A stretch of DNA of 40,563 nucleotides from Priapulus caudatus (taxonomy: Eukaryota > Priapulida > Priapulimorpha > Priapulimorphida > Priapulidae), in contig NW_014577389.1 in the NCBI RefSeq assembly GCF_000485595.1, forward strand, positions 225,049 through 265,611. Direction: 5' to 3'. Below, one piece after another: positions 30,753 to 40,563 of the stretch. How positions within the stretch are numbered: position 1 is the first letter of the stretch; the number at the start of each line of letters is the position of its first letter. Under the pieces are notes generated by a model, which saw nothing but the letters and a program-made list of their open reading frames with translations, made no database searches and was not told where the DNA came from. The position numbers and the translations under genes are program-made.

Positions 30753-33700
30753 CACACACACACGGCGCGCGTACACACGCCACACGCGCACTGCGCACAC
30801 GCATAGCACACACGCACACGTACACACACACTTGGCAATCAGCAGAGCACTCCCTTCCGTGTAATCATGCGTGTACATGTCAACGAAGATCTCTGTGTGA
30901 GCAGGATGTGTGGGACGCGTAGCCTAGCGGCTCCTTGTCCGGGAACCGGTGTCGCGCAGCCAGCGGCCTTATTTTTGTTGGTGGCCAGGCGGCCCCAACC
31001 GAACAGTTTCAGGTGGCCCGAGCGCGTTTTCAGGTGGCCATTGGCACCCGCGGCCACCGTTAAAGTCGAGCCCTGTTTGAGAGCTAGGGAGAACACTCGG
31101 ATTAGGTATGAAAATGAACATTATTAGGCTCATCTGACGTAGTCAGATGCAGCTTGTAGATCGCATGAGGTTGTGCGGCCATTCGTGCATCCGGTGCGTC
31201 TGTCCGTCCGTCAGACAGTGAGCACAAATTTCACTGCTCGTTGTATCGGTCACGATATTCGGTATGTGGGGTAATCCGAAAACGAGTTTGGATTTGAAGC
31301 TGGGGTCAAGGTCAAAGGTCAAGAGGTGTAAAAGAAGGGGGAACATTCCCTCCTTAACTTAATGTATAGGAAGGAAATGCAGAATTGCAGCACAAATCTA
31401 AACGGCTCGACCTAGGCTCGGTGATAGTCCGTGTGATAGCATCATGGTAGGAAAAGCCACACTGTGCCGAAATTGGAGGTCACAGGTCAAGGTCAATGGG
31501 CAGAGGGCAGATTTTAGACATTTTCTGAGGACATGGTCTGACGGAGCAATTGAAAAACTTTCTTGTTTCAGCGTGGTGACCTACCATTTTTATGGCTTTA
31601 TTGAAGGGCCGGGAAATGTACTTCCGCTCGACATGCGAACGAGTAAGTGTCGGATAACCTTTTGACCTCAAGAGGAGGGTTAAACATTGATTTGTTGATG
31701 TTGAACAAAGGCTGAACTGCTTTTGCTATTATTAGAGCCCATACCTGTGTGAATGTGAGGCTACAGTTGCACAGTTAATTGCAAAGGCAAATGTTTGTGA
31801 ACAAGGTTTAGCTCCTTAAATCATTATTATTTTCTAAAGCAGTCTGTCCGGGTAGGCAAAAACACGGGGCAGCCCATGGCTGGCACACTTCTAATCATAA
31901 TTGTTGCCTGCCAACCTGCAATGCACATGTGTCGCAATGCATAGAGATTAGGTGGCGTGCGAAAGTGTAGCTGAGTATTTGTTCCATTGGCTACGAAAGG
32001 CAAAACAGAATAAAAGAGAGATATGGTATAAAGACGTCTTGCTATGCACAAGTTGAATTTATCAGCAGAACACGGAACACAGATGAGCCCTGTCGCACTG
32101 CGGCACTTGTTGTAAACTTTAAACAAGAAGATCGCCAAAACATACTGCCTCAAATCCGAATAGGGCTTTCAATCGAAGATGGCTGCTGTACCTGCTAGCC
32201 ACGTGTGCGATAGTAATATATATTCATTCAATTAGTATCAATTATCAGGCATTTACAATGTTAGCACTGAGAAAAACGAGCTAAGAGTTGGCTTAGTAGT
32301 TATTTTTTACGTTATACAGGCAGAGTCCTTAGCGCAGGCATGCAAATTTCGACGCTTCATAATTGACACCCAAACCTTATCTTGGTGTTTTCAACAGAAG
32401 GTGGTCAGTGCCGGTGTATTTTACATCTTCATTGGTTGCGTTTGTGTCCCTAGAGTGTCCTCGTCACTGAACGCCGGACGCCAATGTCTGATATTGTTTC
32501 TAAATCCATAAGAGCTTCAGTCTCCAAGGACGTAGTTGTGATAGTACAGCTTGAGCAAAATTGCAATCATGTATACCTGAGTTTTTTAAACACGAGATTC
32601 GACTAAAATGTGGTGCTTCTGAACTACCTAATCACATTAGCATGCATGTGCAAATATAGTGTGTGTGTGTGTGCGTGCGTGCGTGCTGCGTCGCGTGGCG
32701 TGGCTGCGTGGCGTGCGTTGCGTGCGTGCGCGGGCGTGGCGTCGCGTGCGTGCTGCCTGCGCGTCCTGCTGTGGCCTGCCTGGTGCCCTGCCTGCGTGCG
32801 TGCGTGCGTGTGTGCATGCGTGTGGTGGGGAGGTGCTTTTACATTGCATTTTGTGGTTGGTTACTTTCAGGATTGTCGCTTGCCCTTTCTGTTATACAAT
32901 ACAGCATAATTATATTCTTTACACACATAGAAAAATTCAATATATATACTAAAATTACAACTTTAAAAATCTGTAGTTTATTACTGTTAATTTTACTTTA
33001 TATTTGTATGTAAGTACATGTATGTACATGTGCCATGCATGTATTTGAATTACATGCAATAAAGATTTATTAATAATAATAATATTTAATGTTTTAGGAT
33101 GGAGACCCTGATGAAAGAACCAGGTTGATTCTTCCCAATCCTGTTAGCAATAGTCAGGTGAACCACAGGTATGTGTGAAGAATGTAATGACACAGGCAAT
33201 TAGAAAAAGCATCCCCAATTTTATAATTCGAGTGTCCTGTGACTGGGCCCAGTACACAGATATATGTGATCACTTCACGGACATACAAATCGCAATGAGA
33301 AAACACAGCATATGACAGTGTTGGGATTGTCAAAACTGAACACAGCTGAAAAAATGAGGCAGATTAAGCAATTAAGGCATGTTAAATGTTTTACGTAATG
33401 TCGCATATTAGCTTCAGCTTTGAAAGCATGTCAGATCCGAGATTAATTAAAAAGCCTTGGGAGGACCCGGGTTTATGCATTCTTGTTGACCAGCAGTCGA
33501 TAATCTATCTCAATTGAATGTTACCAAAATATCGATTTTAGAAATCACATCTTGGATGCAAGAACTATTAGTTGCATAAGATTTAGTAGTTGGCAACCAT
33601 TTTTGACTTTTTAATAATCGGCTGCATTTGTTATGAGCACAACATGCTGCAAAGCCCAGCCCACAACACCAGAATGAAGTGTCATCGTGTATATGTATTG

Positions 33701-35973
33701 TTGTTTTTCATTCTTGCAGTGACAGCTATGGTAGTGTACCATCATCGATTGCCCAGCAAGCAGATGAACAGTCTGCACTTAGTAGGATACTCATGCAAAC
33801 GGCAAAGTATGTGATTTTAAAACCAACCAAGAACCCATATTCACTGCTCATTCAGATATTAGTGTGGGTTCAAGTGTAAGCAGACACAGCATAAACAGCT
33901 AAGAATTGTACCGTTTTAACCACTACTCACAATACGATCTAGCATGTTCAACTTTCATCTCATGGCACAGGCTTAATTTACATTTTGATGTAGTAATATT
34001 CTAATGACCCTGAGGTTTTGAATACCAAAAATCAAGTAAATTAACAAATGTCACCAATGTTCATCTTTTATGGCCACTAGATGGCGTCATGTGTTGCTTG
34101 TGTTTCACCTGGCTGCTACACCCTATTACCCTAGTAAAAAACCAGGTTTGATTGGTTGTGATAATTGAAAAGAAATTCAAGGTTATTTATAAACGTTATT
34201 AGCTGACTCTAAAAACTGGATTTTTTTGAGTAATCCTACAGCATTACTCTGTTCATATCAAGCAAGCCATGAATACAAGAACAAATAATATTCTAATAGG
34301 TTAGGCTCAGCCAATCAAAAATAACTCAACAACAAGTGTCCATCCTCGCCAATAAGTTTTTGTCATATCTATTTTGCAGTAATGTCATCGACGTGTCAGC
34401 TATTGAGACACACATGGTGGAGCAGCATGAATACATAGACAGGGCAACACAATACAGGTTAGCACAGTGTCCCACCTCACTCCTTGTACGCTTAGTTTAA
34501 ATTTAACTCACGTTACAGTCAGGCAAGTGCTGGGAAATCTAGAAAGTCATGTAATTTTAAAATGCCCTTTTAAAATAGCAAACAGGCTGGTCTGGTATGG
34601 TCTTAGCAACTCTGGAAGAATGGATTATTATTAAGTTTGGTCTTAGAAAGGCCTTGAAATTGAGTATATGTTTAGGTTATTTAAGCGTCAATGAAATCTT
34701 GATTGAGTGATACTAGACATGACAATTTTATTGTGCTAAAATCTTGCTTTTGTTGAAACTGGACCTTTTTTAAGTCCTGGAAAACTACTAGAAACTCCAT
34801 AGAAAGAAATGTGTATTACTGTGACTGTAACCCTGTTATACTGTTATTCTACTGATGATTCATACTCATCTCTACTACTGTTATTATTTACTTTACTGTA
34901 TTGCTAGGTGGACATGCCAGGTGACATTGCCAGTGTTGCTTTTCCATGGTATTATAGCAAACCACTAGGGCCAGCCAACTCCAAGCGCATGCTGACTTAA
35001 TGATGATATTACGTAAAGCTGTTCGACTATCTATTCACACTATATGACACGATTTCACTCTATGTCTGGTGACAGCTCTAGGTTGACATCAATTTGTCAC
35101 AGCGCTAGCGTACTGAACAAGCTCCATCGGCCGGCTCTGCTGGTGGACGTGCCAGCTCTAGACAGGGTGCTGTCTGCAGAACCTATCTCAGCCAGTGATC
35201 TACAGTTTGTAAGTGTTTGCACGTATACTGTTTTTTGTGAAGAAATCAAAGGGTACAGAGCAGTGGTTCCGAACCTTTTCACGGCCAAGGACCCCTTTTA
35301 TCTGAATTAATTTTTCCACAGACCCCAGGTTTTTGAAAGGTCTGTCTACTCAACAAGCTGGTATTGTTAACTCGCAACAAACTTGTTTGATAAAAAGTCA
35401 TTAAAATGTTGAACTTAGCTCACGGACCCCCAATACTACCTTTGCAGACCCCCAAGGGTTCGGGGACCCCAGGTTGGGAACTACTGGTATAGAGTGAGAA
35501 GGTTGAGGCAATTGATTACAATTGTGATTGGACATCATGATTGGAGTTTTTAATATGTCATAATCGAGGAACTATAATACCTAACCATGCTTGCCACTAT
35601 GCGTACGTGTAAAAATTACACGTGCTTTCATTGTTTCATACATAAACACAGTTTATTTTGTAGTATGTAACTAATGTCATAATAGCATTTTTTGCTGATA
35701 CTTGATAATAATGGTAAGAATTATCCTGCTATAACTTATAAGATCATTTTAAAGTAACTTATTAGTCTTAAAGTACTAATAACGGTACTGAAAGTACAGA
35801 TAGTAACATATAAAACTAGATTTTTTAGGGTAACTACTTTGTGTAGATATTCATGTGCCCATTCTGCGATTTTCTTGTAGATCAGAAATACATCTGACCA
35901 TGCTGCTGCTGCGATGAGAAAGGTAGTCGTTACGCACAAGGAGGATCTTGTCGTCAACTTTGGAATTCCATGA
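26350..35973 (+). CDS. LAMTOR1: LAMTOR1 (p18), complete, six exons
   Basis: Membrane anchor of the Ragulator complex, which recruits Rag GTPases and mTORC1 to lysosomes. Coding exons are 26350-26391, 33098-33168, 33720-33806, 34380-34457, 35076-35208 and 35881-35973, totalling 504 bases and 167 residues (human 161). The N-terminus MGCCCSSEDEKLSQ has Gly2 for myristoylation and Cys3/Cys4 for palmitoylation. An acidic dileucine-type signal, ERTRLI (20-25), fits lysosomal sorting. Family hallmarks follow: DEQSALSRIL, NNVIDVSA, VEQHEYIDRATQYS, SAEPISASDLQ and the C-terminus LVVNFGIP. All splice phases agree. AATAAA at 36545-36550 is the likely poly(A) signal. Exon 1 lies ~6.7 kb from exon 2 and is divergent from STIM. 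Confidence 0.95.
26446..27481. mobile_element. Foldback element with ~430-bp inverted arms, right copy
   Basis: The left arm (26446-26885) and right arm (27057-27481) are reverse complements with moderate divergence, around a loop of ~170 bp. Landmarks in each arm are 'cacaggcacttg', 'atttactaccaaagtct', 'tgctgctgcacac', 'ctgccaaaattcgctcga' and 'gaacagtgttcacttgtta'. No coding capacity. The left edge is only ~55 bp after LAMTOR1 exon 1. Confidence 0.85.
27552..27955. mobile_element. 404-bp hAT-type MITE with perfect 8-bp target duplication
   Basis: The left end TAGTGATGTCA and right end TGACAACACTA form an inverted repeat with one mismatch. GTCTGTAC flanks both sides (27544-27551 and 27956-27963). 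An 8-bp duplication and TAGTG-type ends are hallmarks of hAT elements. It is non-coding. Confidence 0.82.
28342..28418. repeat. (CA)n microsatellite preceded by (CT)n
   Basis: Long near-perfect CA run. Frames through it are low-complexity artefacts. Confidence 0.95.
28480..28870. repeat. Dispersed block related to 30830-31070
   Basis: Shares 'aatcagcaga', 'aatcatgcgtgta', 'cgtagcttagcggctcc' and 'caggtggcc' phrases with 30830-31070. Both blocks follow a CA-rich stretch. The two blocks bracket the minisatellite. The sequence is unclassified. Confidence 0.6.
29005..29137 (-). CDS. Possible 3'-terminal exon of an unknown minus-strand gene
   Basis: After an AG at 29138-29139 (minus strand) a 74-base frame (29137-29064) encodes an acidic tail, IDSDSSEGSDDSHTDIEMI and then EGQF, followed by TGA. 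AATAAA lies at 29031-29026, 33 bases after the stop, as expected for a 3' end. An alternative is a short frame from the Met two codons upstream. No upstream exon was recognised, and the gene would sit inside LAMTOR1 intron 1. The left copy has the same stop region and AATAAA. The protein family is unknown. Confidence 0.35.
29190..30490 (+). repeat. 48-bp minisatellite, about 28 units
   Basis: The unit starts 'ccctacacccctcccccc', then 'tacaccctctctgtctctac', then 'agtgtatcat'. Because 48 is a multiple of three and the unit has no stop in two frames, it creates two long overlapping proline/tyrosine/serine-rich open frames (493 and 466 codons) that are not evidence of a gene. Each unit ends with a pyrimidine tract plus CAG, like a 3' splice site in the LAMTOR1 sense direction. 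Confidence 0.95.
30670..30838. repeat. CA/CG-rich simple repeat
   Basis: Interrupted (CA)n and (CG)-containing runs. All frames here are Cys/Val or Thr/His low-complexity products. Confidence 0.9.
30830..31070. repeat. Dispersed block related to 28480-28870
   Basis: See 28480-28870: the same landmarks in the same order, with 'gacgcgtagcctagcggctcc' matching 'gacgcgtagcttagcggctcc' at all but one base and ending in 'caggtggcc' phrases. Confidence 0.6.
31120..31563. other. Transposon-like stretch with nuclear-receptor-type DR1 motifs
   Basis: The GTCCGTCCGTC phrase and repeated AAGGTCA motifs resemble invertebrate interspersed repeats. AGGTCAAAGGTCA (31309-31321) and AGGTCACAGGTCA (31477-31489) are direct repeats with one-base spacing. 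Not coding as far as can be seen. Confidence 0.45.
31564..32665. repeat. 1.1-kb segment shared with 22684-23778
   Basis: Same order and orientation as the copy in STIM intron 2, ending in (GT)n that continues into (TGCG)n. A minus-strand frame with the phrase AGWQATIMIRSVPAMGCPVF is open in both copies over its last ~30 codons, but no family is recognised. Confidence 0.8.
32658..32825. repeat. (GT)n / (TGCG)n low-complexity tract
   Basis: CG-rich simple sequence. Frames here are artefacts. Confidence 0.9.
33098..33168 (+). CDS. LAMTOR1: LAMTOR1 exon 2
   Basis: 71 bases, acceptor 'gttttag', donor GTATGT. It reads DGDPDERTRLILPNPVSNSQ and then VNH, with the acidic dileucine-type signal. Confidence 0.95.
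33169..33719 (+). other. LAMTOR1 intron 2
   Basis: Nothing else seen. The acceptor is 'ttcattcttgcag'. Confidence 0.85.
33720..33806 (+). CDS. LAMTOR1: LAMTOR1 exon 3
   Basis: 87 bases, donor GTATGT. It reads DSYGSVPSSIAQQADEQSAL and then SRILMQTA. It matches the human segment ending DEQALLSSILAKTA. Confidence 0.95.
33807..34379 (+). other. LAMTOR1 intron 3
   Basis: Contains a CTCF-like motif at 34074-34087. Otherwise nothing. Confidence 0.85.
34074..34087 (+). promoter_or_regulatory. CTCF-like motif (CCACTAGATGGCGT)
   Basis: Matches the CTCF core CCASYAGRKGGCRS at 13 of 14 positions; only the last base differs. A single match of this length can occur by chance, and occupancy is unknown. 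Confidence 0.3.
34380..34457 (+). CDS. LAMTOR1: LAMTOR1 exon 4
   Basis: 78 bases, acceptor 'tattttgcag', donor GTTAGC. It reads NVIDVSAIETHMVEQHEYID and then RATQY. It is among the most conserved parts of the family. Confidence 0.95.
34458..35075 (+). other. LAMTOR1 intron 4
   Basis: No other feature seen. The acceptor has a weak pyrimidine tract. Confidence 0.8.
35076..35208 (+). CDS. LAMTOR1: LAMTOR1 exon 5
   Basis: 133 bases, donor GTAAGT. It reads SRLTSICHSASVLNKLHRPA, then LLVDVPALDRVLSAEPISAS and DLQF. A second AG six bases downstream would also keep the frame and drop two residues (Ser-Ser). The upstream site is preferred because it preserves the S-x-R-L spacing of human LAMTOR1. Confidence 0.92.
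35209..35880 (+). other. LAMTOR1 intron 5
   Basis: Contains a complete 226-bp hAT-type MITE (35261-35486). Nothing else seen. Confidence 0.85.
35261..35486. mobile_element. 226-bp hAT-type MITE with 8-bp target duplication
   Basis: The left end CAGTGGTTCCGAACC is inverted at the right end GGTTGGGAACTACTG. Flanks are gtacagag (35253-35260) and gtatagag (35487-35494), an 8-bp duplication with one mismatch. Internal 'ggacccc' repeats are typical of a widespread animal MITE family known to me from memory. Confidence 0.88.
35881..35973 (+). CDS. LAMTOR1: LAMTOR1 exon 6 with stop codon
   Basis: 93 bases, acceptor 'tttcttgtag'. It reads IRNTSDHAAAAMRKVVVTHK and then EDLVVNFGIP followed by TGA. The 31 residues after SDLQ equal the human length. 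Confidence 0.95.
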   Translation: MRNTSDHAAAAMRKVVVTHKEDLVVNFGIP

Positions 35974-36570
35974 TAGCGTACAGCGAGGATTGTTATATTG
36001 CCTTACTAGCACTGTTTTGCGAGATTCATTGGTAATGTGAGGCTTCCCGGTGAGTGTGTCACACAGGCTTAGCTGGTGAAAACTTTGTGTCAGTTAATGC
36101 GCAGTGGAGCTGTTTCGTATCTTCTCTTTTTGGGTAAATTTTCTGTGGCCTGAGTATAAGACATTCAAAGCTGTACATACTGAGCATGAGATGGTTGCAT
36201 GAAACAGTTGTATTATAGTACAACAATATGATGTAATATTCGTTGTTCTATGTTTGTGGCGTAACATTGGTATGTGTTCATGTTGCTACATTCAGTACAA
36301 TTTACTGACGGATATTTGAAGGCAGTTGGTAGTAACTGAAAATATATAAGGGGCAAATTATGAACAGAAGATGGATATAGCCCACAGTTCTTATCAGGAG
36401 TAGCATCATAAACATACTTACGTGTTATGTTGCTATTGATAGCAATATCATCAACCCTTTGATGCTTTATTATCATTACACCAAATAGATATTATGAGAA
36501 TTTGTGATCATGATGATTGTTCTGTTCGAGCCCTGTAAACATCGAATAAAACACAAAAATAACTATACTT
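35974..36570 (+). other. LAMTOR1: Likely LAMTOR1 3' UTR
   Basis: AT-rich non-coding sequence to the first good AATAAA (36545-36550). A second AATAAA lies near 36814, so the UTR could be longer. Confidence 0.55.
36545..36550 (+). terminator. LAMTOR1: Poly(A) signal AATAAA, probable end of LAMTOR1
   Basis: First canonical hexamer after the LAMTOR1 stop codon, about 570 bases downstream. Confidence 0.55.
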
Positions 36571-38461
36571 TAATTGCGTTCTGTCATGCGTAGTTATTAC
36601 AACTGTTTTTGCCGTTAGAATTATTTCAACGCAACGCAATAACAGATTTGGTTTGCGACTGTTTGAAAGGATGCAGTCAACAGTAGGTCGGACAAAGTTA
36701 AAGAAATTTATTGTCGTGTTTTATTAACCATTATTGGGCTCTGATATGAGAGAAGTCATAATCACTGTGTTTCGATATGTTGGTTATATGGTTTTTGCGA
36801 TATATAATTCGCAATAAAACAACCATACAGGCCTGATGTTGCTGCTATGGAACATATTTAAGTCGTAAATTTTGTACATAAGCAGGTTGCTGTGTATTAA
36901 CGAATAATTATATGTACGTGTTAAAATCAGAAATTCGCATGGCAAGTGACAGGCCATCTAAGAACTCATGTGCATGATCAGTACTTGTTAAATGAGGAAT
37001 ATTTTGTGCATGAGAAAGGTTGCAAATTCCTGGAAATTGTGAACTTCACACAGACATTGAATATATTATGATGAACTATGCCCAGCAGATGATTGCACGA
37101 TTAAATTTATGGAATTTAATGTTGATTGATTATCGTTCCTTTTACAGGAGCGCTGATCGCCTTATGAATGTGTGAGTGCGCGCGTGAGTGTGCGTGCGTC
37201 ACTTATTTGCTTTCTTAAGGCCCCGTCATGGAAGGCTTAAGCTAGCAGCCGGTCTTATTTCATTCTGCAGACTGGCCGAGCCTATAACTGCTACTGTTTC
37301 AATTTATTGTGGGTTTGGTTGCCAAATAAAAAAACGGCACTCGAATTTCATGATTCGAATTTCGTGTGAAATTGCGTCATTGGTCTTGCAAGGTGGCGTG
37401 TTACATGACACGCTCAATAATTATATAAAATACATAAGAATAATAATATGTCTGTTTGCTATGACTACAGGTTTACTCCTGTACGCTGTATTAATAGCTC
37501 CTTCTACAGCTGATATTCCCTCATTCCCTTTCTTCATCTCTCTCTCTTTCTTCCCGTCTCTTTTCCTCCCCGTCTCTTTTCCTCCCCCCACTCTCTCTTT
37601 CTCTCTTTTCTCTATTTCCCTCTGTATGTGGGAACGCGTGCGCGATCATGTACGTGCGTTTACTGTGTGCTTGTGCGTGCGTGCGTGCGTGCGTGTGTGC
37701 GTGCGTGCGTGCGTGCGGGTGTGTGCGTGTATATCATATGCCTCGCCTGTTTTGCAGCGAACGACAATATGTATAGTAACTGTTTATTCGGGGCAGCCAA
37801 AGCGTTCATTTCTTTCACGGGTCCTAATGTTTTGCACCAACAAGGCCACATGTAGTTATGTAAAAGTTTCCGCTTCCAATGCGAAATAGTATGCATTCCT
37901 GTACCAATGCTCGTATATCTGTTGCCATTAAACGGCAATGGTTTCCTGAATTCTATGCATTTCGAGACGTTGCATGGTAGTGATATCTTTGCAGCCGCGT
38001 GTCTATTTAAGCAAGAACGCTGGTTAGTAACGTGCTAGAACACGTGCCAGTAATGTATAGGTTAAGCTGTAGTCATACTATGAATTTGTGTGTTATGCCC
38101 ACGAAAGTCATGATTTTGCAATTTTTTTTCCTAAATATAACATGACCAAACTGTAATGACAATAAACCTGGTGTATCTTTTGCAAATACTTTCTTGGGGG
38201 TATGATTTCATTGATTTTATATGATTTCATATATTCTTAGATTAACATATCACCCTGGGGTGACCGCGATTTATAACTTGCTTTATGGAGCTTCGTTTGT
38301 CTACCACAAGGTCGCGCTGCTTGTTAAGTAAGTGTGCGGTCATCTACGCGCTACGTATTATTCAGGTTTGACTAAACCTGATTAGCCACGTTCAAAACAC
38401 TTCACACCATCCGCATGCCAGTAGTCGTAGCTCGTAGCAAGTGGGAATCGCAACGTAAACC
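36571..38461. other. Intergenic region between LAMTOR1 and TDO
   Basis: Contains CT-rich (37535-37625) and (TGCG)n (37670-37730) simple repeats and an AATAAA at 38161-38166. The 233-codon frame at 37188-37889 runs through the simple repeats and is not convincing. The last ~300 bp should hold the TDO promoter, where an inverted motif CAGGTTT-4-AAACCTG sits at 38363-38380. Confidence 0.6.

Positions 38462-40563
<2,102 letters not shown>

Larger units (their letters stand above)
26392..33097 (+). other. LAMTOR1 intron 1 (~6.7 kb, repeat-rich)
   Basis: Holds a foldback element (26446-27481), a hAT-type MITE (27552-27955), (CA)n (28342-28418), a possible terminal exon of a minus-strand gene (29064-29137), a 48-bp minisatellite (29190-30490), CA/CG-rich repeats, DR1-bearing sequence (31300-31490), the 1.1-kb repeated block (31564-32665) and a (TGCG)n region. 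Confidence 0.85.

Noticed and set aside
31827-32153. 108-codon minus-strand frame in the 1.1-kb block
   Set aside because: Only its last ~30 codons are shared with the frame in the other copy (22953-23177); no known domain, and indels between copies break the rest.
37188-37889. 233-codon frame between LAMTOR1 and TDO
   Set aside because: It runs through CT-rich and (TGCG)n simple repeats, has Cys/Val-rich repeat-encoded residues and matches no family.

Overview
The window is nuclear DNA from an invertebrate animal, probably marine. It holds spliced genes with GT-AG introns, many short DNA transposons, microsatellites and minisatellites, and three metazoan-type genes: STIM (minus strand, 5' part only), LAMTOR1 (plus strand, complete) and tryptophan 2,3-dioxygenase (plus strand, 5' part only). 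I cannot name the species. Two short repeats (about 6.5-7.2 kb / 20.2-20.9 kb, and the 226-bp element at 35.26 kb) resemble families I recall from many marine invertebrate genomes.

Layout. 1-1429 is unassigned single-copy sequence. 1430-16214 and 16240-~30490 are two versions of the same ~13-14 kb locus, separated by a run of 25 N. The right-hand version carries intact exons: five of STIM (25851 down to 16818) and exon 1 of LAMTOR1 (26350-26391). The left-hand version carries the same exons in the same order, but every one has frame-breaking small indels, mostly extra bases, and the LAMTOR1 start codon is lost. The arrangement fits a contig end or alternate haplotype that was not merged, so one STIM and one LAMTOR1 gene are probably real here. 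Larger differences between the copies (a ~145-bp tandem repeat, an AT tract, the centre of a foldback element, minisatellite length) may be true allelic differences.

STIM and LAMTOR1 are head to head with about 500 bp between their start codons, so they probably share a promoter. LAMTOR1 has a ~6.7 kb first intron full of repeats: a large foldback, a hAT-type MITE with a perfect 8-bp target duplication, a 48-bp minisatellite, and transposon-like blocks. Exons 2-6 follow at 33098-35973. About 2.5 kb further on, TDO begins (exon 1 at 38462) and runs off the right edge after exon 3. STIM runs off towards the left, with its transmembrane and coiled-coil exons not found.

The three genes act in store-operated calcium entry (STIM), lysosomal nutrient signalling to mTORC1 (LAMTOR1) and tryptophan catabolism (TDO). 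I see no evidence that they form a functional cluster beyond the shared STIM/LAMTOR1 promoter. No bacterial-type operon, CRISPR array, rRNA or tRNA gene was seen.
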